Shown one piece after another: positions 1-6,354 of a stretch of 16,241 nt of DNA. The stretch is from the NCBI GenBank assembly GCA_016285415.1, contig JAEEQU010000016.1, positions 1 through 16,241 of the forward strand, written 5' to 3'. Source of the stretch: Alphaproteobacteria bacterium. Lineage in GTDB: Bacteria; Pseudomonadota; Alphaproteobacteria; Rs-D84. Made by a program: the position numbers and the translations under genes. The notes beneath the pieces were generated by a model. It worked only from the letters and a program-made list of their open reading frames with translations, had not been told where the DNA came from and searched no databases. Numbering within the stretch: position 1 is the stretch's first letter; each line of letters starts with the position of its first letter.

Positions 1-26
1 GTGGCTCCTTGCCAAATATCATTCAT
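1..26 (-). CDS. Start of a leftward gene, cut by the window edge
   Basis: Only the first codons are visible, reading MNDIWQGA and then leaving the window. The start is supported by AGGAG at 32-36 on the minus strand, six bases before the ATG, which is as strong as any ribosome site in the window. No function can be read from eight residues. The gene has no room for a promoter of its own between its ribosome site and the terminator at 44-69, so its transcript probably comes through the structured region upstream. Confidence 0.45.
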
Positions 27-43
27 ATAAAACTCCTTTTGTT

Positions 44-69
44 AAATAAAAAAAGCCCGCACATCGGGC
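44..69 (-). terminator. Intrinsic terminator just ahead of the leftward gene
   Basis: Read on the minus strand, a 5-bp GC-only stem (GCCCG 55-59 with CGGGC 65-69, loop CACAT) is followed by seven T, then ATTT (54 to 44). It ends only about 8 bases before the ribosome site of the gene at 26. It therefore acts either as an attenuator for that gene or as the 3' end of a small RNA made from the structured region to its right. Confidence 0.65.
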
Positions 70-95
70 CCCGCAAAATTTGAAAATTTTGTGGG
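70..95. other. Second hairpin competing with the rod's closing stem
   Basis: CCCGCAAAATT (70-80) pairs with AATTTTGTGGG (85-95), eleven pairs with one G-T and a TGAA loop. Its right arm shares bases 91-95 with the closing stem of the neighbouring rod (91-97 with 204-210), so the two cannot form together. It touches the terminator at 55-69. Such mutually exclusive hairpins ahead of a terminator are typical of leader RNAs that switch; that reading is inference. Confidence 0.4.
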
Positions 96-210
96 TGATA
101 TATGTGCAGCACCAATACGAGAATACACAATTAGAAAAATCATAAAAACGGGGTTTTTGTTCCCACGAGTTTTTATAGATTTTTATTATTGTGTATCGAG
201 GCGCACCCAC
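91..210. ncRNA. Long rod-like structured RNA or regulatory leader (unclassified)
   Basis: Nested pairing spans the whole interval. The closing stem is GTGGGTG 91-97 with CACCCAC 204-210. After an asymmetric bubble (98-122 against 197-203), ATACACAAT 123-131 pairs with 188-196. After a small internal loop, 135-149 pairs with 169-184 over 15 pairs with one bulged base (177). A GGG/CCC tip closes it (151-153 with 162-164). Open frames on both strands here are by-products of the inverted repeat. A rod with a large bubble followed by a terminator resembles 6S RNA in outline, but I recognise no family signature. The SRP RNA, RNase P RNA and tmRNA motifs I know are absent. The strand is undecided because each side carries a terminator facing outwards. 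Confidence 0.45.
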
Positions 211-226
211 TCCCACCAAAAGATAC

Positions 227-255
227 ACCGCACTTCAAAAGTGCGGTTTTCTTTT
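227..255 (+). terminator. Intrinsic terminator closing the structured region on the plus strand
   Basis: A 9-bp stem, ACCGCACTT 227-235 with AAGTGCGGT 239-247, with loop CAA, is followed on the plus strand by TTTTCTTTT to 255. No plus-strand protein gene precedes it, so it either ends a small RNA made from the rod at 91-210 or insulates the HD-domain gene at 407. Confidence 0.65.
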
Positions 256-406
256 AGATTTCTAATACTTTTGAAGGTTCGAAGAAAGCAAATCTAAAAA
301 ACAACGTTTTTTATCAACTTTCTAACAATCCGGATTCCCAATTTTTTATTTGTAATATAACAACTTCTGTGGAACAATTTTTCTGAAAGCACAAAGGTTA
401 TTCAGT
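256..406. other. Gene-free stretch between the structured element and the HD gene
   Basis: No coding frame is supported. On the minus strand TTGCTT (286-291) and TATTAG (262-267), 18 bases apart, could be a weak promoter feeding the structured region. A short AT-rich hairpin (AAAAAAC 296-302 with GTTTTTT 306-312) is visible. On the plus strand TAATAT at 353-358 is a possible -10 for the gene at 407, without a convincing -35. The run GGTTCGAA at 276-283 looks like a tRNA T-loop but has no acceptor or anticodon arms around it. Confidence 0.3.
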
Positions 407-964
407 ATGAAAACTATAGTTGAAATCATAAAAGAAAAATTATTGGAATATTCAAAAAAAGATGGATATGACCGTTGGAATAATCATATAAAATACGTTT
501 TTCAAAATGCACAAGAACTGGCTATGAAACGCAACGCAGATATGGAAATATGTGAATTAGCCGCCCTGTTTCATGATATGTCTATGGTGGCAGAATTTGG
601 TCCAAAAGAAGAACATCCAAAATATGGTGCACAAATGGCACATTCTATATTAACAGAACTTGGTTATCCAAAAGAAAAAACGGAATTAGTAGAAAAATGT
701 GTATTACATCATAGTACTGATTGGAATGGTTCAAGAGATACTATGGAAGAAAAAATTATTGCAGATGCAGATGCCATAGCCCATTTTGATAAAATCCCAG
801 GATTGTTTTATTTGGCTTATGCTAAAAGAAAATTGCCATTAGAAGAAGGTACAGAGTTTGTAAAAAATAAACTGATTGGTGATTATAATAAATTAAGTCC
901 ACAATCTCAGAAAGAATTAAAAGAACGATTTGATAACATAATGAGAGTGTTGTTTGTGAATTAA
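407..964 (+). CDS. HD-domain metal-dependent phosphohydrolase
   Basis: A 185-residue soluble protein built as a single HD domain, the fold that binds one or two metals and hydrolyses phosphate esters. Expected ligands appear in order: His27, His56-Asp57 (LFHDM), the His101-His102 pair, and Asp120 in ADADAI. No second domain, signal peptide or membrane segment is present. The substrate cannot be read from the sequence; stand-alone HD proteins of this size act on nucleotides, second messengers or unknown small phosphates. The start is preceded by AAAGG about eleven bases upstream, a rather distant ribosome site. The gene appears to be transcribed alone. Its stop overlaps the end of a leftward remnant frame at 961. 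The family call is firm; the biological role is unknown. Confidence 0.8.
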   Translation: MKTIVEIIKEKLLEYSKKDGYDRWNNHIKYVFQNAQELAMKRNADMEICELAALFHDMSMVAEFGPKEEHPKYGAQMAHSILTELGYPKEKTELVEKCVLHHSTDWNGSRDTMEEKIIADADAIAHFDKIPGLFYLAYAKRKLPLEEGTEFVKNKLIGDYNKLSPQSQKELKERFDNIMRVLFVN

Positions 965-987
965 TTTTCACCCATTGGTGAAATTAA
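961..987. terminator. Hairpin at the 3' end of the HD gene
   Basis: TTAATTT-T-CACC (961-972) pairs with GGTGAAATTAA (977-987), eleven pairs with one bulged T and loop CATT. It starts within the stop codon of the HD gene. No clean T-run follows, so termination is probably weak or needs help; it may act on both strands. Confidence 0.4.
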
Positions 988-1071
988 CCATTTATCTTTA
1001 AACTCTTTTACCCGTTGCATAAGTTCAGTGAGTAGTTGTTTGTTCTCTGCTCGATTAATGCAAGAAAATTT
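961..1071 (-). pseudogene. Possible C-terminal remnant of a leftward gene
   Basis: A minus-strand frame of 36 codons runs from a TAG at 1072-1074 to a stop at 961-963. It encodes a charged, helix-like tail (ENKQLLTELMQRVKEF, ending SPMGEN). There is no usable start or ribosome site; the only ATG leaves 19 codons. The composition looks like the end of a real protein, so this may be what is left of a decayed gene. No family can be named, and chance is not excluded. Confidence 0.25.
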
Positions 1072-1089
1072 CTAGCAAAAACATCTTGC

Positions 1090-1482
1090 TTAAAACATTG
1101 ACCGTAATAATGGAAGAAGGAAACCGTACCACGCAATTAGAACTATGATACACCATAAAATTAATGTACCAAGCCTGCCTTCTAATTTATCTCTATTAGA
1201 AATTCCAAGTGCACATAGCAAAGATCCGACAGATTCAACTGGTTTGTTTAATGATAAATACACTTTGCTTTTTAATTCATAAAAATCACGTACCATAAAT
1301 ATTATTTTAAATGGAGGGCAATCTTTGTTGTCTATATTTAGCAATTTTTCGGCTTCTTCCAAATCTCCCAAACATTCCATTGGTGTTTTATAATATTTAT
1401 CCCCAGGTTTTGCCTCTCTTGCGCGTTTAACTCCCAAAACCAAGTCTTGAAATTTGTTAATATCCGAACAATATTTACTCAT
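1090..1482 (-). CDS. Hypothetical protein with one C-terminal membrane helix
   Basis: A 130-residue protein. Residues 1 to about 100 are hydrophilic and helix-rich, with Cys5, Cys37 and Cys55. Residues about 106-126 are one hydrophobic segment (ILWCIIVLIAWYGFLLPLL), leaving only RSMF after it. That gives a tail-anchored arrangement with the N-terminal domain probably in the cytoplasm. No signal peptide is present. AAAGGA seven bases before the ATG supports the start. I recognise no family; the helical N-terminal part could be TPR-like, but no repeat is clear. It lies downstream of the small membrane peptide gene, with a hairpin between them, so it may have its own promoter. Confidence 0.6.
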   Translation of the reverse strand: MSKYCSDINKFQDLVLGVKRAREAKPGDKYYKTPMECLGDLEEAEKLLNIDNKDCPPFKIIFMVRDFYELKSKVYLSLNKPVESVGSLLCALGISNRDKLEGRLGTLILWCIIVLIAWYGFLLPLLRSMF

Positions 1483-1563
1483 TTTAAATCCTTTAACGTA
1501 TCAAACCTATCTAGGCCAATGTATATCCATTACATAACGAGCATTGTATTACCCGAACAATAT

Positions 1564-1590
1564 AAATACCCCATTCGGGGTATTTGTATT
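1564..1590 (-). terminator. Hairpin terminator after the 36-residue peptide gene
   Basis: AAATACCCC 1564-1572 pairs with GGGGTATTT 1577-1585, nine pairs with loop ATTC. The sequence after it on the minus strand is AT-rich without a long T-run. The same stem arms recur in the terminator at 9089-9118. Confidence 0.55.
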
Positions 1591-1605
1591 TGTAGGTTGA
1601 ATTGC

Positions 1606-1716
1606 TTAAAACACACGGACAATACCGCCATCCAACAACAAAGTTAATACTATCCACCACCATGAACAATTAAGGACCTTTGTAAGTTTCAATATAACAA
1701 AAATAATTGTAAGCAT
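1606..1716 (-). CDS. 36-residue single-pass membrane peptide
   Basis: This gene is short but has every expression signal. AAGGAG lies six bases before the ATG, a near-consensus promoter (1744-1772) lies upstream, and a hairpin terminator follows at 1564. The peptide begins MLTIIFVILKLTKVL, continues through Cys17, Ser18 and the three tryptophans Trp19-Trp21, then a leucine-rich hydrophobic run, and ends GGIVRVF. The pattern (ILKLT, a few residues, then a serine and a tryptophan triplet) resembles very small phage and bacterial membrane proteins, from memory of that pattern, not from a search. It is probably inserted in the inner membrane. Function unknown; a toxin, a phage leftover or a membrane-complex subunit are all possible. 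Confidence 0.6.
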   Translation of the reverse strand: MLTIIFVILKLTKVLNCSWWWIVLTLLLDGGIVRVF

Positions 1717-1743
1717 TTTTTACTCCTTTATAGATGCACTATG

Positions 1744-1772
1744 ATTATATTCCAATACATAACTATTTTCAA
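1744..1772 (-). promoter_or_regulatory. Near-consensus sigma70 promoter for the 36-residue peptide gene
   Basis: On the minus strand TTGAAA (1767-1772) and TATAAT (1744-1749) are separated by 17 bases. Transcription would begin near 1737, about 20 bases before the ATG at 1716, leaving room for the AAGGAG ribosome site. The promoter lies in the gap after the GNAT gene that ends at 1800. Confidence 0.6.
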
Positions 1773-1799
1773 CAATTCTTATTGCCATGATTGGAATCA

Positions 1800-2348
1800 T
1801 TATTTTTCCAATATTTTTTCAAGAATATGTATGTGCATCCATTCACTATCAATGATGGCCGCGTCGCGTTTTATGCCAACAATTTCATATCCATGTTTTA
1901 ACAAATTATTTAATGAACGAATGTTTTTATGCAAAACTTCGGCATACAATTTATGAACACCGTTTTCACGCGCCCATTTTTCAATAATTGTTTTAAGTTT
2001 GCCCCCAAGTCCATTGGACGTGTATTTATCAAGAATTATTGTGCCTGTTTCACCGGTCAGACCACGGTATTTCGGATTTTCTGGTGCAACCTTTGTAATC
2101 GTAGATTCGCCAATCAGTTTATCGCCATCCCATGCGCCAAGGAATAAATTATTTGGGCTATCATACATTGCAACGGATGATTCTTTATCTTTTTTGGGTT
2201 GGCCAAGATATTGACTGGTGTATTTTGCACTGGGGTCGCGGACAACTTTATCAAAAAACTTCATTACATCATCATAATCAGTTCCGCGTATACGGCGGAT
2301 TGTAACAACCTTGCCATTCTTTAATTTGAATTTTATGCTGCGATTCAT
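1800..2348 (-). CDS. GNAT-family N-acetyltransferase (paralogue of the gene at 6355-6900)
   Basis: A 182-residue single-domain protein with the GNAT layout: a basic N-terminal strand (IKFKLKNGKVVTIRR), the core strand FLGAWDGDKLIGESTI, the acetyl-CoA pyrophosphate loop in the variant form TSNGLGGKLK, and a final strand-helix unit (LHKNIRSLNNLLKHGYEIVG). It would transfer acetyl from acetyl-CoA to an amine; the substrate is unknown. The start MNRSIKF was chosen over a longer frame because AAAGGTGG lies just before it and a good promoter (2371-2399) falls inside the longer version. It is monocistronic. Its closest visible relative is the first gene of the ABC operon in this window, with which it shares the same N terminus and a 35-base identical DNA tract. 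Confidence 0.8.
   Translation of the reverse strand: MNRSIKFKLKNGKVVTIRRIRGTDYDDVMKFFDKVVRDPSAKYTSQYLGQPKKDKESSVAMYDSPNNLFLGAWDGDKLIGESTITKVAPENPKYRGLTGETGTIILDKYTSNGLGGKLKTIIEKWARENGVHKLYAEVLHKNIRSLNNLLKHGYEIVGIKRDAAIIDSEWMHIHILEKILEK
2266..2300. repeat. 35-base tract identical to 6818-6852
   Basis: This tract lies inside the GNAT gene at 1800-2348 and is identical, in the same orientation, to 6818-6852 in its paralogue. It codes for residues around RRIRGTDYDDVM. It is the best conserved part of a duplicated gene pair. Confidence 0.8.
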
Positions 2349-2370
2349 TTTACCACCTTTGATAATAAGT

Positions 2371-2399
2371 ATTGTATCATACGTGGCATATATAATCAA
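2371..2399 (-). promoter_or_regulatory. Extended -10 promoter of the first GNAT gene
   Basis: On the minus strand TTGATT (2394-2399), a 17-base spacer and TACAAT (2371-2376), with TG one base upstream of the -10. The start would be near 2364, giving a leader of about 16 bases that contains AAAGGTGG. Confidence 0.55.
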
Positions 2400-2437
2400 A
2401 TTGCCCGTATGTTTACCACATGTTCCCATACAACAAT

Positions 2438-2465
2438 TTGATAAAAAATCTATTTATGATATAAT
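2438..2465 (+). promoter_or_regulatory. Extended -10 promoter of the HExxH protein gene
   Basis: TTGATA (2438-2443), a 16-base spacer and a perfect TATAAT (2460-2465), with TG at 2457-2458. It is arranged back to back with the promoter at 2371-2399, about 40 bases away. Confidence 0.65.
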
Positions 2466-2488
2466 TTATCAGTAAAGAGAGGGCTATC

Positions 2489-3499
2489 ATGGAAGATCAA
2501 AAAAACAATTTTTCAAATGTGAAACAAAACGTAGAAATACAACAAGTTTTAGAAAATATAGATTTATTAAACAAGTATATGGAAAGCAAAACTGATTTTG
2601 AACGCGATGTATACATAGAAAAAATGCATCCATTGTGCCGTATAATATTGCAACGCAATCGCTTTTCCCCAGAAGAATTAATCCAAAGATTACAAAAAGC
2701 TATCGACTTATATGAATATGCCCCACGTAATTTATCTTTATTCTCTCTGGCATTACGTGCTGATTTAGATTACATCAGCGGTGAATTTGACACTTTTTCT
2801 ATAGACTTAGCAAAAGCAATAAAAAATCAAGACCTTGATACTGCCAGACATCTTTTTGATCCTTTAACACTCAATAGGTATGTATTAGCCGAACAATTTG
2901 CACAAGATTGGATGCGACGGTTAAGTATGCATCCAGACTTAATTCAAAGGGCAAAAGAAGCGACATATGATACAGAAGTACGTGCATACACCGAATTATT
3001 TAATGCATTGATACGTGATTTCTGTGATGATTATAAAATCTCACCAAATTCCGTAAATCTAAAAATTGTTGGGGATAGCGAACGAGCATCAGAATATGGC
3101 AGTTATCGGGTCGGTGGCGAAAAATTAGTGATTCCAAATGATATATCTGACGAGGACCAAATTAATATGTTAATACAATTTGCAAAATCTCCTAAAACGA
3201 CCCAAGGGGTAATAAAAAATAGAGATGTAGTTGTCAATCTTGGTGACATCAGAGAACGCCATGCCCAAGACTTTTTCAATCATGTAATCGGAACATTCGT
3301 TCACGAAATGAATCATTTTTTGGATGACGTATTACCACATCAAAGTGCCTTAGGGCCGCAGGTTAGTAAAATAGACCAACAAATTTATGATAAAAAAAAT
3401 CCTATTGCGTACATTAAATCCGCAACAGAAATGGTGTCACGATGCATTCAAGAAATAATATTAACAAAATTACGGGAAAAATCTCATCACAAATCATAA
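2489..3499 (+). CDS. Putative zinc metallopeptidase with an HExxH motif
   Basis: A 336-residue protein without a signal peptide or membrane segment, so probably cytoplasmic. Residues 1 to about 175 are helical and highly charged. Residues about 185-240 look like mixed strand (a VGGEKLVIPN stretch). His272-Glu273-Met-Asn-His276 is a clean zincin motif, followed by FLDD. The third zinc ligand could be Glu314 in IKSATEMVSR, 38 residues later, which would make it gluzincin-like. GAGAGG lies eight bases before the ATG, and an extended -10 promoter precedes it. I recognise no named family; the long N-terminal half may hold substrate- or phage-related functions that cannot be read. Metallopeptidase is a motif-based call and catalysis is unproven. 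Confidence 0.6.
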   Translation: MEDQKNNFSNVKQNVEIQQVLENIDLLNKYMESKTDFERDVYIEKMHPLCRIILQRNRFSPEELIQRLQKAIDLYEYAPRNLSLFSLALRADLDYISGEFDTFSIDLAKAIKNQDLDTARHLFDPLTLNRYVLAEQFAQDWMRRLSMHPDLIQRAKEATYDTEVRAYTELFNALIRDFCDDYKISPNSVNLKIVGDSERASEYGSYRVGGEKLVIPNDISDEDQINMLIQFAKSPKTTQGVIKNRDVVVNLGDIRERHAQDFFNHVIGTFVHEMNHFLDDVLPHQSALGPQVSKIDQQIYDKKNPIAYIKSATEMVSRCIQEIILTKLREKSHHKS

Positions 3500-3546
3500 A
3501 TACAAAGACTAAAATTTCATTACGATTTTATTTTTCGTTTGTTTTA

Positions 3547-3555
3547 TGATATAAC
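3547..3555 (+). promoter_or_regulatory. Extended -10 element of the lipoprotein gene
   Basis: TG-A-TATAAC at 3547-3555 with no good -35 upstream. The start would fall about 22 bases before the ATG at 3584, leaving room for the GAGGA ribosome site. No terminator with a GC stem is visible between the HExxH gene and this promoter, so some read-through is likely. Confidence 0.4.
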
Positions 3556-3583
3556 ACACGTATAAAAAACGAGGAAGCAATAA

Positions 3584-4009
3584 ATGAAAAAAATATTTTT
3601 ATTACCAATCTTATTAACTTTAACCGCGTGCAATCGCCCAAGTTCCGAAACAGAATTGTTATGTAAAACCGCCGAAGTTTACAACCCTGAAAAAATAGAA
3701 TCTTTTACGGCACATGTAAAAACCTATGCTGATAGAGCGATTTTATCCATAGATGGTAAATCGGAAACACTGGTTGAAATCAAATCTGATGAATATGAGC
3801 CGGGATATTTGGATATACGATACGAAGGCACATTGCCGGGAACAACAAAAGAAATCGTTTTAAGTTTAGCGTTAGATATGAAAAACAATGTTATCGTTCA
3901 ATACGATATATTCCCAGCGACCCCTGCGGATGTTGGATATTATTGTATTCCGACCGCACCCGAACACCAAGGAACAGAATGGAGTGCGAATGTACCATTT
4001 AAAAAATAG
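3584..4009 (+). CDS. Small lipoprotein of unknown function
   Basis: A 141-residue protein with a lipoprotein signal peptide: MKK, a hydrophobic stretch, and the lipobox Leu13-Thr-Ala-Cys16, so Cys16 would be lipidated after cleavage by signal peptidase II. The mature part begins NRPSSE, is mainly strand-like, and has Cys27 and Cys121, which could form a disulphide in the periplasm. No domain is recognised. Asn17 after the cysteine does not give the classic Asp+2 inner-membrane retention signal, so outer-membrane sorting is plausible. GAGGA eight to nine bases upstream supports the start. It faces the GNAT gene ending at 4017 with only seven bases between the stops, and no terminator is visible there. 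Confidence 0.65.
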   Translation: MKKIFLLPILLTLTACNRPSSETELLCKTAEVYNPEKIESFTAHVKTYADRAILSIDGKSETLVEIKSDEYEPGYLDIRYEGTLPGTTKEIVLSLALDMKNNVIVQYDIFPATPADVGYYCIPTAPEHQGTEWSANVPFKK

Positions 4010-4016
4010 CACATTT

Positions 4017-4547
4017 CTACTTTGATATTTTTGATGTATCAACAAGATATTTACGCAGTTTTGTACCGTCTGCTGTTTCGGTAACAGATGCCAACACGCC
4101 ACCGACCTTTTCTGATACGTGCCATCCCGCAACATTATCGTCATTGTTAAATATCAAGACCGGATTTATTCCCATATCGCTGGCCTTTTTCAATGTTTCT
4201 GCCACAATGATTATTCCATACCCACGACCACGATATTTGGGCAATATGTGCATTCCAATATGACCGCCGTCCTTTTCCAATGCCGGACACAAATGGTGCC
4301 GCAGATTACTGATTCCGACCGGTGTTCCATCAACATACATTACAAATGTTGTACTTGGGACACGTCCAGATGGAATATTTTTACCATGTGATGAATCTAC
4401 TTCGTGTTGCACCCACGCGGCAAATTCTGCCCGCGACAGTCCATGCGCCCGATTATTTTTGCCGTTTTCAGACGCGGGTAATTCTTGAAATAAATCATAT
4501 AATTTTTCCGTGTCTGATAATTCCAAAGGTCTTAATTCTATTTTCAT
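4017..4547 (-). CDS. GNAT-family N-acetyltransferase, last gene of the ABC operon
   Basis: A 176-residue protein starting MKIELRPLEL. It has the classical acetyl-CoA binding signature (PKYRGRGYGI) after a typical core strand (MYVDGTPVGISNLRHHL, then HIGMHIL), and a C-terminal NNDDNVAGWHVSEKVGG segment in which the residue after the helix often serves in catalysis. It is not closely related to the other two GNAT proteins here. The start was chosen because AAAAGGC precedes it and it falls ten bases after the ABC gene stop; a longer frame would run back into that gene. It lies in an operon with the exporter and would act in the cytoplasm. The substrate is unknown; modification of the same compound the exporter handles is possible. 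Confidence 0.8.
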   Translation of the reverse strand: MKIELRPLELSDTEKLYDLFQELPASENGKNNRAHGLSRAEFAAWVQHEVDSSHGKNIPSGRVPSTTFVMYVDGTPVGISNLRHHLCPALEKDGGHIGMHILPKYRGRGYGIIIVAETLKKASDMGINPVLIFNNDDNVAGWHVSEKVGGVLASVTETADGTKLRKYLVDTSKISK

Positions 4548-4557
4548 TATCGGCCTT

Positions 4558-6345
4558 TTATTCCTGAATAAATCCACCGGATTGCATTTTCCACAACCTT
4601 GCGTATATGCCACCCTTTTTACGTAATAATGACATATGGGTCCCAGATTCAACAATATGTCCATTATCAAGGACAATAATTCTGTTCATGTTACGTAATG
4701 TGGATAAACGATGTGCCACAACCAGCGTTGTATGCCCACTGGACAATTTTTCAAATGATTTTTGGATGGTGCTTTCTGTTTCGCTGTCCAGTGCAGATGT
4801 TGCTTCGTCCAGAATCAATATCGGGGCATCCTTTAAAAATGCACGTGCAATTGCGATTCTTTGACGTTGCCCCCCAGACAGTTTAATGCCCCTATCACCA
4901 ACCAATGAATTATACTTCTTTTCTGTTCCCATAATAAATTCATCCGCAGATGCTTCTATGGCGGCGGCTTTGATTTGTTTCATTGTTGCCCCTGGGCGTC
5001 CATATTCTATATTTTCCATAATCGTACGATTAAACATCGTTGGTTCTTGTGGAATATATGAAATGTTTTCACGCAAAGAATTTTGCGAAACCGTCGCGAT
5101 ATCTTGGCCATCTATTAAAATTTGACCATGGTTCGGATCATAAAACCGCATCAACAAATTAACAAGTGTGGTTTTACCCGCCCCCGATGCACCAACAATT
5201 CCAACACGTTCGCCGGGTTTTATTGTTAAATTCAAATCGGTCAGAACATTTTTGCGTCTGTATTTAAACGACACATTTTTAAATTCAATTTTTCCATGTG
5301 TAACTTTCAATTCTTTGGCATTTTCAATATCAGTAATTTTAACTGGTGCGACCAATTCTTTGTATGATTTTGATGCACTGCCGACCTGATCAATGATATC
5401 AGGAATTTGATTTATTAATCCACCAATCGCGCCCATAACAGAAAAGAACACACCGATTGTGAACACGATATCTGCAATGGTCATTTCACCACGAAAATAC
5501 AACATTGAACAGAAAAACAATGTTCCACCGAAAAACACACTCCATAACGCACCTGGCACACCCCAAAATAATCTGTTTAGAAACGCAAAACGTACCGATG
5601 TTTGTATCTTTTTTTCGCGGTGTGGTTCAAGATATTTTTCTTCACGCGCCGCCCCCGAAAACGATTTAACTATCGCATAGTTTGATAAACTGTCCACTAA
5701 TTTCCCAGACAACGTGCTTTGTGCCGTTGCCTTGGTTTCAGATGCATCTTTTAATTTTTTACGCAAAATCCATGCGTACCACACACGAAACGCGAACGCG
5801 ACCATAAACATAATTGCAACATATAAATTCACACGGAATAACATCCCCGAATTTATACATATCGTTAGCAACATACAAAAACTCCACCACAAAATGCGCG
5901 CAATTCCGGTAACATTCTGTATATAATTCATCTGTGAATTAACTTTGCCGGGTAACCGCGATGTCCACCATGCCAAACTTTGTGATTGGGTATAATCTGT
6001 CAATATTACAGATATATCTTTTTCCACATACGGCCCCCAACGTTGATAAAATACCCACCGCAACAAAGAACAAGACATTAAAGTCAAATCTAAAATAACA
6101 ATCAAAATAATGGTTGGCAAAATATGTTGCAACCATGACATTCCTTCTGGAATAGGAATTTCCAATGTTGCGACCAACCATTTTTGATAAAATGGAAACA
6201 ACACATTATCAAATGTTACGATTAATGTAAAAAATGCCCATATGGCAATTGTCCACCAATGCCCTGGCAAAGCGTATTTTAAATAAAACTTCCATAAAGA
6301 CGACGGCAACACCTGCCCTTTGCCCATAATTTTCTTTGTTTTCAT
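4558..6345 (-). CDS. ABC exporter half-transporter, membrane and ATPase domains fused
   Basis: A 595-residue protein of the MsbA/multidrug type (ABC subfamily B). About six membrane helices lie in residues 25-330; the ATPase domain follows from about 350. Seen directly: Walker A GASGAGKTT at 385-393 (Lys391), signature LSGGQ at 489-493, Walker B ILILDEATSALD with Asp513 and catalytic Glu514, and switch His545 in VVAHR. All catalytic residues are intact. It should work as a homodimer or with a partner half-transporter, moving a lipid or hydrophobic compound out of the inner-membrane leaflet. Substrate is not readable. Flanking acetyltransferase genes lie nine and ten bases away, so the three are translated from one mRNA. 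AGAGACAG upstream of the ATG serves as ribosome site. Confidence 0.9.
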   Translation of the reverse strand: MKTKKIMGKGQVLPSSLWKFYLKYALPGHWWTIAIWAFFTLIVTFDNVLFPFYQKWLVATLEIPIPEGMSWLQHILPTIILIVILDLTLMSCSLLRWVFYQRWGPYVEKDISVILTDYTQSQSLAWWTSRLPGKVNSQMNYIQNVTGIARILWWSFCMLLTICINSGMLFRVNLYVAIMFMVAFAFRVWYAWILRKKLKDASETKATAQSTLSGKLVDSLSNYAIVKSFSGAAREEKYLEPHREKKIQTSVRFAFLNRLFWGVPGALWSVFFGGTLFFCSMLYFRGEMTIADIVFTIGVFFSVMGAIGGLINQIPDIIDQVGSASKSYKELVAPVKITDIENAKELKVTHGKIEFKNVSFKYRRKNVLTDLNLTIKPGERVGIVGASGAGKTTLVNLLMRFYDPNHGQILIDGQDIATVSQNSLRENISYIPQEPTMFNRTIMENIEYGRPGATMKQIKAAAIEASADEFIMGTEKKYNSLVGDRGIKLSGGQRQRIAIARAFLKDAPILILDEATSALDSETESTIQKSFEKLSSGHTTLVVAHRLSTLRNMNRIIVLDNGHIVESGTHMSLLRKKGGIYARLWKMQSGGFIQE

Positions 6346-6354
6346 ATCTGTCTC

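Noticed and set aside
239..247. AAGTGCGGT, identical to the Haemophilus DNA uptake signal core
   Set aside because: Only one inverted pair was noticed in 16 kb, and it is simply the stem of a terminator. A Pasteurellaceae origin would need many copies, and the gene content does not fit.
276..283. GGTTCGAA as the T-loop of a tRNA or tmRNA
   Set aside because: No acceptor stem, anticodon arm or CCA end can be formed around it.
19..297. Overlapping 68-69 codon frames on both strands of the structured region
   Set aside because: They mirror one another because the DNA is an inverted repeat, have no ribosome sites and lie over terminators.
4548..4676. 43-codon N-terminal extension of the GNAT gene ending at 4017
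   Set aside because: It lies inside the 3' end of the ABC exporter gene in another frame; MKIELRPLEL with a ribosome site is the normal GNAT start.
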